Shown here piece after piece: positions 18,701 to 26,862 of a stretch of 64,000 bases of DNA. Both the position numbers and the translations under genes were made by a program. How positions within the stretch are numbered: the first letter of the stretch is position 1; each line of letters begins with the position of its first letter. Source of the stretch: Methanoregula sp. (GTDB taxonomy: Archaea; Halobacteriota; Methanomicrobia; Methanomicrobiales; Methanospirillaceae). A model generated the notes under the pieces. The model searched no databases. It had not been told where the DNA came from and saw nothing but the letters and a program-made list of their open reading frames with translations. The DNA lies in contig NZ_JAJRCG010000002.1 of NCBI RefSeq assembly GCF_028679125.1, positions 124,001 through 188,000 of the forward strand, written 5' to 3'.

Positions 18701-19541
18701 TGCAACTCTCCGGATCTTTTCATCTCAGCCTGGCACTTATTCGAGCGGCGTGAACCTTGCTGTGCTTGCGAGTGCCTGGAAAGATGAGAAAGATCTTGCA
18801 GATATCTTCGTTGCTGTGAACGGCTATGCCTATGGTAAGGAGATCACCGGCAGGAACGCCCATGAGCAGCTTGCGTCCAGCCTTTCTACGGTATCGGTGA
18901 CGTTCAACAAGGTGCAGTCTGATGAGTATGATCTGCTCGGGTGCTGCTGTTACTTCGGGGCGCACGGGGGAATGACCGCAGCTGCCCGCCATTATTCCGG
19001 CAATGAGGTAAAGCCGTACTATGGCGATACACGCGAGCCCGGACATATCGAGGTCCGGGATCTTGCCGATGAAATCCGCCGCGTTGTCCGCACAAAACTC
19101 CTGAACCCGAAGTGGATCGACGGCATGAAGGAGCACGGGTACAAAGGGGCGTCCGATATTATGAAACGGGTGACCCGGGTGTACGGCTGGGAGGCATCAA
19201 CACAGGAAGTTGATGACTGGATCTTCGATGATATCGCCCAAACATTCGTGAATAATGAAGAGATGAGGGAGTTCTTTGAGAAGAATAATCCCTATGCACT
19301 GGAAGAGATCTCCCGAAGGCTGCTCGAAGCAGAACAGCGCGGTCTCTGGAATGCGGACGAGGATGTGCTCAACGATCTCAAGAACAACTACCTTGAGATC
19401 GAGTCCTGGATGGAAGACCTGGTGGGAGAGGGCGAATACCAGGGGGGCAGTGTTGACATCATAACCAAGGATGATGTCGCTGCCTGGGGCGATTCGATGA
19501 ACGAGATCATGGCAAAAATCCATACAAAACACCGGCACTGA
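15729..19541 (+). CDS. cobN: CobN/ChlH-type metal chelatase large subunit
   Basis: A 1270-residue protein of the CobN/BchH family, the substrate-binding subunit of ATP-dependent tetrapyrrole chelatases. Recognisable blocks are [26 protein letters not shown] around 500, the [25 protein letters not shown] block around 550 and [28 protein letters not shown] around 890, in family order. The first third carries the variable domain. The ATG at 15729 was chosen over the TTG at 15714, as the latter lacks a ribosome binding site; the site for the ATG is weak too. It works with the fused ChlI/ChlD protein. Methanogens make F430 and B12 with small class II chelatases, so this large complex may serve another step, possibly metal removal from a scavenged tetrapyrrole. 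Confidence 0.9.
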   Translation: [1270 protein letters not shown]

Positions 19542-19572
19542 AACGCCAGGGAAAACAGGATGGAACAAGACA

Positions 19573-20529
19573 ATGAATGCAATCGAGACAACGAATCTCA
19601 CGAAATACTATGATGCGCTCTGCGCTGTGGATAACCTGACTCTGTCCGTGAACAACGAGATCTTTGCCCTGCTGGGCCCGAACGGGTCCGGCAAGACCAC
19701 CACAGTGCTGATGCTGACTACCCTTCTCAGACCAACAAAAGGAAGCGCAACCGTCTGCGGACACGATATTTCTGGTGATGGAGAAGGTGTGAGAAAGAAA
19801 CTCAGTTATGTCCCTCAGGACATGGCGGTGGATATCAAACTGACCGGCCGGGAGAACGTCCGATTCTTTGCAGACCTGTACGGGGTGCCGCAAGCCAGCG
19901 ACCGTGTCGATGATGTGCTTGCAGTGATGGACCTGACCGACCGGGCCGACGATCTTATTAAGACTTACTCGGGCGGGATGCGACGGCGGCTCGAACTCGC
20001 GCAGGCCCTTGTCCACGAACCGTCCGTGCTCTTCCTGGACGAACCGACAATCGGTCTCGATGTTGCAGCACGCAAGAAGATCTGGGAACATATCCGGGCC
20101 CTGAGAAAGAAAGGCATGACGATCTTTGTCACTACCCACTACATGGACGAGGCAGACCAGTTCTGCGACCGGGTCGGAATCATCAGCAAAGGACGGATTG
20201 CCGCGCTTGGCACCCCGATGGAACTCAAGGCCCGTCTGATGAAAGATGTGATCACGGTAAAGATTGACGGGTCGTTTGTTCCACCGGAGGTGGACGGGGT
20301 GGTCTTTGTCGGGAGTAATGGTGACGAGGTCTCGTTTACTGCAGAGAACGGGCGGGAAGCGCTGCCGGCGCTTGCAGATGCCCTCGGGAAATCCGGTTGT
20401 CTTGTCCGTGCAATGTCCCTGCGTGAACCTACCCTGGATGATGTGTTCCTGCATGCAGTTGGCCAGCAGGAGGAGCCTCAAGGGTTTGAATATAATAAAT
20501 TCAGGATTATGCTGCGGAGGAGAAGATGA
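19573..20529 (+). CDS. ABC-2 type exporter ATP-binding protein
   Basis: A 318-residue DrrA-like ATPase with Walker A GPNGSGKTT, signature YSGGMRRRLELAQAL, Walker B VLFLDEPTIGLD and H-loop TTHYMDEADQ, followed by the C-terminal extension usual in this exporter family. It ends with an ATGA overlap with the permease gene. Thirty-two bases separate it from cobN, so both are likely cotranscribed. In this setting it could export a tetrapyrrole intermediate, a metal or a by-product of the chelatase. Confidence 0.88.
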   Translation: MNAIETTNLTKYYDALCAVDNLTLSVNNEIFALLGPNGSGKTTTVLMLTTLLRPTKGSATVCGHDISGDGEGVRKKLSYVPQDMAVDIKLTGRENVRFFADLYGVPQASDRVDDVLAVMDLTDRADDLIKTYSGGMRRRLELAQALVHEPSVLFLDEPTIGLDVAARKKIWEHIRALRKKGMTIFVTTHYMDEADQFCDRVGIISKGRIAALGTPMELKARLMKDVITVKIDGSFVPPEVDGVVFVGSNGDEVSFTAENGREALPALADALGKSGCLVRAMSLREPTLDDVFLHAVGQQEEPQGFEYNKFRIMLRRRR

Positions 20530-21251
20530 ACGGTATTGTCCCCTACATGAAACGGGATTTTACCAAGTGGTTCCGTGGGCGGGTAGCGGTGATCTCATCG
20601 CTGGTCATGCCAGCAGCCTGGCTGATCTTTGTCGGCCTTGCCCTGCCGGTCCAGTTCACTGGCAACTACCTGGACTTCATCACGCCGGGTATCCTTGTCA
20701 TGACCATGCTCTCTGCCGGGCTGAGTGGCGGAGCGCTCCTGATGTTTGATAAGATCCTTGGCTTTCTCAATAAATTCCTTGCCCTTCCCACCCCCCGGAG
20801 CAGCATCCTTGTTGGCAAGATCCTTTTCATCACCGGACGCGGCCTGATCCAGACAACGATCATCCTGATTATCGCGCTTCTCATCGGAGCTACCCTGCTC
20901 AATCCCGTGCAGTATGCCCTCACGTATTTTATTCTCTTCCTCTTCGGGGTCCTGATCTCGGCGTTTGCCACAACGATTGCGCTGTACCTTGACGATCACG
21001 ATTCCTACTCAGCATTCAACACCATGATCTCGATGCCGCTCTTCTTCACGTCCAGCGCCCTGATGCCGTATAGCGTCATGCCGGCCTGGCTTGCAACCAT
21101 TGCACATTTCAACCCGCTCAGTTATGCGATCGATGCGGTGCGGGATGTAACGGCTGGTGGATTCCCCGTCCTGCCACTTCTTGTCCTGCTTGTGCTGACC
21201 GGGTGTGTGCTTGCAATCTGCACGCACGTTTTCAGGAGGGTAACCGTATGA
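20526..21251 (+). CDS. ABC-2 type exporter permease
   Basis: A 241-residue membrane protein with six predicted helices and the ABC-2 pattern: an N-terminal cytoplasmic RDFTKWFRGR segment, then LDFITPGILVMTMLSAGLSGGALLMFDK and late SALMPYSVMPAWLATIAHFNPLSYAIDAVR, which is the typical C-terminal motif. It overlaps the ATPase gene (ATGA) and, at its end, the FecB-like gene (ATGA), so translation of the three is coupled. It forms the membrane part of the exporter with the ATPase at 19573. Confidence 0.88.
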   Translation: MNGIVPYMKRDFTKWFRGRVAVISSLVMPAAWLIFVGLALPVQFTGNYLDFITPGILVMTMLSAGLSGGALLMFDKILGFLNKFLALPTPRSSILVGKILFITGRGLIQTTIILIIALLIGATLLNPVQYALTYFILFLFGVLISAFATTIALYLDDHDSYSAFNTMISMPLFFTSSALMPYSVMPAWLATIAHFNPLSYAIDAVRDVTAGGFPVLPLLVLLVLTGCVLAICTHVFRRVTV

Positions 21252-22348
21252 CTACACAGATGATGCGGATCAGTATTTCCCTCATCCTTGTTCTCTGCAT
21301 GGTCCTGGGTGCGGGCTGCGTGGATTCTTCTGAAAAAAGCCCGCTCGCACCATCGGGTACGCCAGCCCCTGCAATGACCGGCATCACCAATGAGGTGTCA
21401 GGAATCTCCAGCGGGAACTGTACACCGGTCACCATCATGCAGACTGACGGGTCACTGGTGACCCTGCCCTGTCATCCGAAGCGAATTATCGTAGCGAATG
21501 GCAATGCCGCTGAGATGATGATCGCAATCGGGGCACAGGATATGGTTGTTGGCGTGACCCAGTCCACGACCAATGTCTCGTATATCATGGATAAGATCCC
21601 GCAGGCAGAAAATGTTGGTGACTGGCAGGTGCCCAATGTCGAACGGATACTGGCTCTCCACCCGGATATCGTGATTGCGTATGCAAGTTCAAAACCCAAG
21701 AACCTGGACCAGTTCGCAGCTGCCAATATCACGGTCATCTATCTCGACTGTTTCCGTCTGTCTACTCTTGCCCGGGATGCCCGGTCTCTGGGCGCTCTGA
21801 CCGGCAAATCGAATGAGGCGGAAGTGTATGCCCGGATGGTGGAAGATACCGTTGCGGAGATTACCGGGAGAGTCAGGGACATTCCTGCAGAAGAATATCC
21901 ATCTGTCTATTCAGAGTCCTACACCGATTATACGGTCTCCGGTTCTGGTTCCGGTGCTGATGAGCAACTTACCCTTGCCGGTGGAAGGAATATTGCATCG
22001 GATGTTTCGACTTCATCTGCCAAGATCAGCACGGAATGGGTTATTGCACGCCAACCGGATTTTATTTTCAAGGTTATTTCGTCCAGTAACCAGAAACCAT
22101 TCCCTGAGATAGCGGCGACCCTCCGGAACCGGACCGGGTGGAACACGGTCCCTGCGGTAAAGAACGACCGGGTGTATCTCTTTGCCAATGATGTTGAGTA
22201 CGGACCCCGGGCATATATCGGGCTGGTCTACAAGGCGCAGCTTCTCCACCCCTCTGAATTCCGAGACCTGCACCCGCGGGCAATGCTGAATGCATATGCG
22301 GACAGGTATGTTTCCGGGACGAACGGGACGATGATGGTGTTCCCGTGA
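21248..22348 (+). CDS. FecB-type substrate-binding lipoprotein
   Basis: A 366-residue protein starting with a lipoprotein-like signal (SLILVLCMVLGAGC, cysteine near residue 24) and a linker rich in serine and proline. The Peripla_BP_2 pattern is clear: PKRIIVANGNAAEMMIAIGAQDMVVGVT, then VGDWQVPNVERILALHPDIVIAYAS. The ATG at 21248 is preceded by GGAGGG inside the permease gene. It probably feeds the FecCD/FecE importer at 11460-13420, although cobN and the exporter genes stand between. The position right behind the exporter, rather than behind the importer, is unusual. The ligand could be a metal chelate or a tetrapyrrole. Confidence 0.85.
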   Translation: MTTQMMRISISLILVLCMVLGAGCVDSSEKSPLAPSGTPAPAMTGITNEVSGISSGNCTPVTIMQTDGSLVTLPCHPKRIIVANGNAAEMMIAIGAQDMVVGVTQSTTNVSYIMDKIPQAENVGDWQVPNVERILALHPDIVIAYASSKPKNLDQFAAANITVIYLDCFRLSTLARDARSLGALTGKSNEAEVYARMVEDTVAEITGRVRDIPAEEYPSVYSESYTDYTVSGSGSGADEQLTLAGGRNIASDVSTSSAKISTEWVIARQPDFIFKVISSSNQKPFPEIAATLRNRTGWNTVPAVKNDRVYLFANDVEYGPRAYIGLVYKAQLLHPSEFRDLHPRAMLNAYADRYVSGTNGTMMVFP

Positions 22349-22375
22349 TGTGATTGTGGTTTTCTCCTGAGTAAC

Positions 22376-22386
22376 CTTTTTTTATT
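22376..22386 (+). terminator. T-rich convergent terminator
   Basis: A run CCTTTTTTTATT lies between the FecB-like gene and the oppositely oriented substrate-binding gene at 22382. Archaeal termination commonly occurs at such T-runs. It overlaps the end of the minus-strand gene. Confidence 0.35.
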
Positions 22387-23362
22387 GATCTTCTTTCCTG
22401 CGGTAGTGGAGACCCACAAAAAGGATACCCATCCCGATCAGGGCAGTTTCAACACCCAGCGGTGAGGGAAGCGCTGAAGTTCCCCTGGCGGCAGCAGATG
22501 CGGCGGAAGGAGTCACGAGCCCTTTATTGTACCGGAGAACACCGGGAAGCGTGTCGGCACCGGCAACCGAGCCGGGGAAATTGGTAAAGATCACACGCTC
22601 CGCCGGAATTCCATTATCGTGAAGTGCCTCCGTGATACCTTTAGCCATATCCCCTGACTGCATGTTCTCGATCACGTATTTTACATTCCGGTATTTCTCC
22701 GGATGATCAAAGATATCATTGATGACTGCCCGCGGGGTGGACTGCCCGTTGTTATAGAAATCCGGTGCAAAAACCGAGACCACGTTAAGCCCGAGCCATT
22801 CTTCAGCAGCTTCTTTCTGCCAGAGCATGACGATGACATCCTGTCCGGCAATCCGGGATCGCTCCTCTCGTGATGGATCGGTTGCATCGATCTGTGCATT
22901 GTATGAGGCAAGCCGTTCCTCATAGTAGGTCTGGTTCTTCGGATCGGCACCGATGAGCCATGAAGCGGATTCCTGCGCAAGCGTATGGGCTCCTTCCGGT
23001 GTATTCCAGACCATTGAGGGATCCTTCAGGGTCTTCCAGGAAATATTCGTGTTATGGTTTGCTGCCATGAACTTGTTGACATAGGGCATCACGTATTCCT
23101 TGTCCACCGACCCGTTGATTGCGACAAAGAGATCTGCGCTTGCAAGGAAGTCCATGTCCATCTGGATGCGGTTGGGAATGATCTCGCCTTGCATGTGCGG
23201 GCAGATGGTGGGATCGGCAATGGCGATCACCCGAACACGATCTCCGCCGATATAACTGATTGGGTCAGACAGGACGGTTGTCGTTGATACGACATTCAGT
23301 GCAGCGACACCCGGGATACAAAGAATTACAAGAATAAGAGCAAGTGTGATATATTTTCTCAT
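22382..23362 (-). CDS. ZnuA/TroA-like metal-binding protein with a C-terminal membrane anchor
   Basis: A 326-residue cluster A-I type metal-binding protein with signal peptide (YITLALILVILCIPGVAAL), the N-terminal NVVSTTTVLSDPISYIGGDRV and the metal-binding region around ICPHMQGE, where the histidine is in the family place. The C-terminal end has a stretch SPLGVETALIGMGILFVGLHYRRK that looks like a sorting and anchoring helix, so the protein is probably held to the outside of the membrane rather than soluble. The substrate is probably zinc, manganese or another divalent ion. It follows the permease gene, with 25 bases between. Confidence 0.82.
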   Translation of the reverse strand: MRKYITLALILVILCIPGVAALNVVSTTTVLSDPISYIGGDRVRVIAIADPTICPHMQGEIIPNRIQMDMDFLASADLFVAINGSVDKEYVMPYVNKFMAANHNTNISWKTLKDPSMVWNTPEGAHTLAQESASWLIGADPKNQTYYEERLASYNAQIDATDPSREERSRIAGQDVIVMLWQKEAAEEWLGLNVVSVFAPDFYNNGQSTPRAVINDIFDHPEKYRNVKYVIENMQSGDMAKGITEALHDNGIPAERVIFTNFPGSVAGADTLPGVLRYNKGLVTPSAASAAARGTSALPSPLGVETALIGMGILFVGLHYRRKEDQ

Positions 23363-23387
23363 AAGTAATACAAGATCAACAAATCGT

Positions 23388-24227
23388 TTATTCTTTTCTC
23401 ATTGAGATCCTCCGGCGGGGGGAAAGTATGATGGCCGCAGCAAACAGGATGCTGAAAAGAACTGCTGTCAGGGGTGAGACCGGGAGTCCGTATTCCAGGC
23501 CGGTTAGAGCCCCGCTCACGCTGACGATGGCTCCGATAATTGGTGCAACAATAAACATCTGTTTGATACTGTTGCAGAACTGGACCGCGATTGCAGCGGG
23601 AGTGACCAGCCAGACATAGAGCAGCAGACCTCCGATAATATTGATACAGAGTGCAACGGTAAGTGCGATCATGAAGAGCATCGCGTAGTAGACCGGACGG
23701 ACCCGGATACCGGCAGCCTCGGCAATTTTCTGGTTAAAAATAATTGCGGTGATCTCTTTGTAAAAAATTATGATAAACAGGATTGTGACAATTGAAATTA
23801 CTGCGAGGCCGTAGATCTCCTCGCGGAACAGGGAGACAACATCGCCGAACATGAGCCCGCTGGCATCAAATCCCCGGCCAAGGGACTGCATGTAGGCAAT
23901 AAAGAAAATTGCGATTGCCATGGTCATGCCAAACATGACGCCCAGTGCTGTGTCGGGGGAGATCTTCGCACGCTCGGAGAGCGGTCCGAGCAGAACTGCA
24001 ACGATCAGGCCGGCAAGGATAGCGGCAAGGGTGGCATTGATTGAAAAAAAGATGCCGACCGCAGCTCCGGCAAACGCTGCATGTGCCATCGTGAATCCAA
24101 TCGATGATATATTGATCTGGGTGATGACAACGGCGAGAACGCTGCAGGCAATGGATGCAAAGAGCATCGCTTCCACGGCATGGCAGACAATATTATTCTG
24201 GATGAGAAATTCAAGCATGATATTCAC
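23388..24227 (-). CDS. ZnuB/TroC-type metal ABC permease
   Basis: A 279-residue membrane protein with around eight helices and the ABC-3 permease pattern: NIVCHAVEAMLFASIACSVLAVVITQINISSIGFTMAHAAFAGAAVGI at the N-terminus and LSERAKISPDTALGVMFGMTMA in the middle, with the cytoplasmic coupling segment nearby. The start is a GTG at 24227 overlapping the TGA of the ATPase gene (GTGA); an ATG at 24218 is an alternative. The gene is between the ATPase and substrate-binding genes of the same importer. Confidence 0.87.
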   Translation of the reverse strand: MNIMLEFLIQNNIVCHAVEAMLFASIACSVLAVVITQINISSIGFTMAHAAFAGAAVGIFFSINATLAAILAGLIVAVLLGPLSERAKISPDTALGVMFGMTMAIAIFFIAYMQSLGRGFDASGLMFGDVVSLFREEIYGLAVISIVTILFIIIFYKEITAIIFNQKIAEAAGIRVRPVYYAMLFMIALTVALCINIIGGLLLYVWLVTPAAIAVQFCNSIKQMFIVAPIIGAIVSVSGALTGLEYGLPVSPLTAVLFSILFAAAIILSPRRRISMRKE

Positions 24228-24970
24228 GCACTGGATTTTCGGACCTGGGCTTCCACATCGCCCGGTGCACAGGTGGTATCATGGATCAGCGTACCGTTTT
24301 TCATCACCAGGATATGGATCGGGCGATCAGGGAGGTCGTCAAACGCATGTGAAACAATAATAATGGTCACGCCTTTTTTTGCCAGTGATTCCAGCAAATG
24401 CGATATACGCTCCCGGGCGAACAGGTCGAGGTTACTGAATGGCTCGTCAAGGAGCAGCACCCTGGGATTTTTTGCGAGATTATGAGCAATCAGGACTTTC
24501 TGCTGCTGGCCACCCGAGAGCTGACCAATCGGGATATCCGCCATATCTTCAACGCCCAGGCTCTTCATCGCTTCTTCAGCTGCACGATAATCGGCATCCC
24601 CCGGCCGGGTAAATAATCCAAGACCTCCATACCTGCCCATCATGACAACATCCCGTACGGTAAACGGCGTCAGGGGACTGAACGCAAAGTTCTGGATGAG
24701 GTACCCGACCTTCTGCCGTACATGGACACCATCCCCCGCCAGGGCCATTCCACAGATTGTTGCCTTCCCGTGGGTAATCGGGAGCATGCCGTTGATGGTC
24801 TCAAGCAGCGTGGTCTTGCCCGCACCATTCGGGCCTCCGATGATGACGTACTCGCCCTGTTTTATCGTGAGAGAAAGATCGCGGATAGTGGGATGTTCGG
24901 CGCCTTCGTATGCCGTGAATACATGGTCAAGGACAACCACGGCATTATCCTTTTGTCCGTGAATGCTCAT
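24224..24970 (-). CDS. ZnuC-type metal ABC importer ATPase
   Basis: A 248-residue ATPase with Walker A GGPNGAGKTT, signature LSGGQQQKVLIAHNLAKNP, Walker B VLLLDEPFSNLD and H-loop IVSHAFDDLPD. It belongs to the A-I (Zn/Mn) importer group. It overlaps the FmdE-family gene by ATGA and the permease by GTGA, so all are one operon. With the permease and ZnuA-like protein it makes a complete divalent-metal uptake system. Confidence 0.9.
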   Translation of the reverse strand: MSIHGQKDNAVVVLDHVFTAYEGAEHPTIRDLSLTIKQGEYVIIGGPNGAGKTTLLETINGMLPITHGKATICGMALAGDGVHVRQKVGYLIQNFAFSPLTPFTVRDVVMMGRYGGLGLFTRPGDADYRAAEEAMKSLGVEDMADIPIGQLSGGQQQKVLIAHNLAKNPRVLLLDEPFSNLDLFARERISHLLESLAKKGVTIIIVSHAFDDLPDRPIHILVMKNGTLIHDTTCAPGDVEAQVRKSSA

Positions 24971-25422
24971 GCCAGTCGGATGGTGAAGAGATTGTTGTCG
25001 GTCTTATTGAAAAGATCGAGAGCGAAATGCTCAATCGCTGCCTCATAGTGGTGCCCATCATCCTTTGGCGGGGTATAAGGTTTCGGTGTCAGGACAAGCG
25101 TTTTGCCATTGCCTGTAAACACGCACTGGACGGACGGGCTCATGACAATCTCGATGTTGCGCTTGCCAAGGGTGCAGCCGGATCCCAGCTGGACTCCATC
25201 GACCACGCAGGACTCCGGGGGAGTGCCCGAACAGTGCACCGCGGCTTTTAAGGAGAAAGGGTCATCGCAGAAATGGTCGCGGGCATATCGTCCCATGCGG
25301 TAGCCGAGAACGATGAATGGCCCAAGGTGCCCGTGGAAGGCCGCGAGGTCCTGGGCCGTGTAATTCTTGGTGATATTGAACAAGTGGCAGTGTTCGTCTG
25401 CCATGGATGATGCGGATTTCAT
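24967..25422 (-). CDS. FmdE-family metal-associated protein
   Basis: A 151-residue protein with the FmdE domain motif FHGHLGPFIVLGYRMGRYARDHF and a cysteine-containing part VHCSGTPPESCVVDGVQLGSGCTLGKRN, where the clustered cysteines and histidine typically bind a metal. Proteins of this family occur with formylmethanofuran dehydrogenase and, as here, with metal ABC importers, so it may be a metallochaperone or metal sensor for the importer. I chose the ATG at 25422. The weak alternative at 25404 also lacks a ribosome binding site, so leaderless translation is likely. Confidence 0.75.
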   Translation of the reverse strand: MKSASSMADEHCHLFNITKNYTAQDLAAFHGHLGPFIVLGYRMGRYARDHFCDDPFSLKAAVHCSGTPPESCVVDGVQLGSGCTLGKRNIEIVMSPSVQCVFTGNGKTLVLTPKPYTPPKDDGHHYEAAIEHFALDLFNKTDNNLFTIRLA

Positions 25423-25460
25423 ACTAATATTATTACTAAAAATGATACTTAAATACAACT
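25423..25460 (-). promoter_or_regulatory. Promoter of the FmdE-metal importer operon
   Basis: On the minus strand a TATA-like TTTAAGTATC (about 25445-25454) lies some 25 bases before the start codon, so the transcript is probably leaderless. Between them stands a direct repeat of TACTAA (plus-strand 25422-25427 and 25434-25439) with a 12-base period, which would be about one helical turn and is a plausible repressor site. Its core resembles the TTACTA/TAGTAA dyad before cbiM. Confidence 0.35.
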
Positions 25461-25561
25461 TTTTGATTTTGTGCTATAACTTTCAATAAATGTATGCAAT
25501 AACTCTCCAAAATCAGGATTGAATCTTCCAATTATCGAAAAAAAGGATAAAAAAGATGAGA

Positions 25562-26116
25562 TCAGGGTTCGATTTTTATCTTCGTCTTCGCAAAGATCTT
25601 CCCGCTCTTGTCGGTCAGTTCCACCCAGAAAGATCTGCCAATGTTGTCCGGGTTATCAAGATAATATACGCTTGATTTACTATCCATGTTCGGTTGAAGG
25701 AATGAGTGGTTATGGTATGGCGGAAGAACGTATGCCCGGTCACCCACAGTGAATGATTTGATTCCGGTATAGCCTCCGGCTTTCAACCAGCGGTTAGCAT
25801 CGGCATCTTTTGTTGAATTCGTGATCGAGGTCTTGTTTACCGACCAGACCATATGCTCGGCATTGCCGAACGAGTCCGATAAGCGCACAAGGACAGTCGT
25901 ACTTGCCGTGCTGATATCCTCCGGGCCTTCGTTTTCGATCCAGAATCCATGGGACTGGCTGTAACCTCCAGTGATCTGGACATCGGGCGCCTTATCGTTA
26001 CTCTCACTCAAGCCACCTGCAAATGCCGATACTATCGCCGCGATAATGATTGTCACGACAAGCATCAGCATCACACCGACTACCGGTGAGACTGCTTGGT
26101 TGTCCATTCGTGTCAT
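25562..26116 (-). CDS. Archaeal pilin-like protein (DUF1628), fourth of the array
   Basis: A 184-residue protein with the archaeal pilin N-terminus: short leader then NQAVSPVVGVMLMLVVTIIIAAIVSAFAGG, a hydrophobic helix of about 24 residues. The remaining 150 residues form a beta-rich head with no cysteines. Cleavage before the helix by a class III prepilin peptidase is expected, with the protein assembled into a pilus-like filament. It is the last of four tandem paralogues on the minus strand. A GGAGG site lies within the end of the previous gene. Confidence 0.85.
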   Translation of the reverse strand: MTRMDNQAVSPVVGVMLMLVVTIIIAAIVSAFAGGLSESNDKAPDVQITGGYSQSHGFWIENEGPEDISTASTTVLVRLSDSFGNAEHMVWSVNKTSITNSTKDADANRWLKAGGYTGIKSFTVGDRAYVLPPYHNHSFLQPNMDSKSSVYYLDNPDNIGRSFWVELTDKSGKIFAKTKIKIEP

Positions 26117-26118
26117 GG

Positions 26119-26850
26119 TTATGCATCCTCCACGGTGACATCCTTGTCAAAGATTACCTTCGAACTTGGGATGTGGATCAGTTGGACGTTAACGACCTTA
26201 CCGGGCCTGAGTTCCTCCCATCCCTTGCCGAGGATTGCCTGCATTGCATCAGTGCCGAATTCACCAGGGCCCAGCGTGTAAGATCCAGTAGTGTACTGGT
26301 ATCTGGAGTCTGGAGTGGAACCATATCCCCCGATGGTCTTACTAAACCCGGCGGCAGAGTTGTGAAGATGCGTACCGGACAGCAGACTGTAGTTGCCCCA
26401 GTGCTGGTCTGTGTAATAACTACCGCTTACCACCGTACGGTTCACACCTGGTCCGAACCCGAGAGGCGACGTGTAATTATTTTCACACTTTATTGGATCC
26501 GTTACTGAACCACATTTATAATACGTGTTCGGTATTACCGACTGCCCGGTGATCGTGGTGACAATCGGGTACCCGCTGTTGTTTGTCCAGGTTGTTACCA
26601 GTTTGAGATCCTTTGTCGGGATCGCGTTGTCCGTGCTTATGACCGCGAGATCGAATCCGCTGGTACCCCAGCTGCCGCTGTTCGAGATATGGCATTCGAA
26701 CGATGCCACCGGTGCTTTCTCGGTTCCGGCGGATATACCCCCGGCAAAAGCAGAGACCACGGCTGCAATGATGATCGTGACGACCAGCATCAGCATCACA
26801 CCCACAATCGGGGAGACTGCATTTTCATGGTTGTTGAAAGTCCTGATCAT
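26119..26850 (-). CDS. Archaeal pilin-like protein (DUF1628), third of the array
   Basis: A 243-residue protein with leader ending HENAVSPIVGVMLMLVVTIIIAAVVSAFAGGISAG and a large threonine- and serine-rich head. The helix is nearly the same as those of its neighbours, while the head differs strongly. A GGAGGGG site precedes the ATG. The head contains repeated asparagine-serine-type sequons typical of glycosylated pilins. It is probably cotranscribed with the other three. Confidence 0.85.
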   Translation of the reverse strand: MIRTFNNHENAVSPIVGVMLMLVVTIIIAAVVSAFAGGISAGTEKAPVASFECHISNSGSWGTSGFDLAVISTDNAIPTKDLKLVTTWTNNSGYPIVTTITGQSVIPNTYYKCGSVTDPIKCENNYTSPLGFGPGVNRTVVSGSYYTDQHWGNYSLLSGTHLHNSAAGFSKTIGGYGSTPDSRYQYTTGSYTLGPGEFGTDAMQAILGKGWEELRPGKVVNVQLIHIPSSKVIFDKDVTVEDA

Positions 26851-26862
26851 GTTTTCCCCTCC

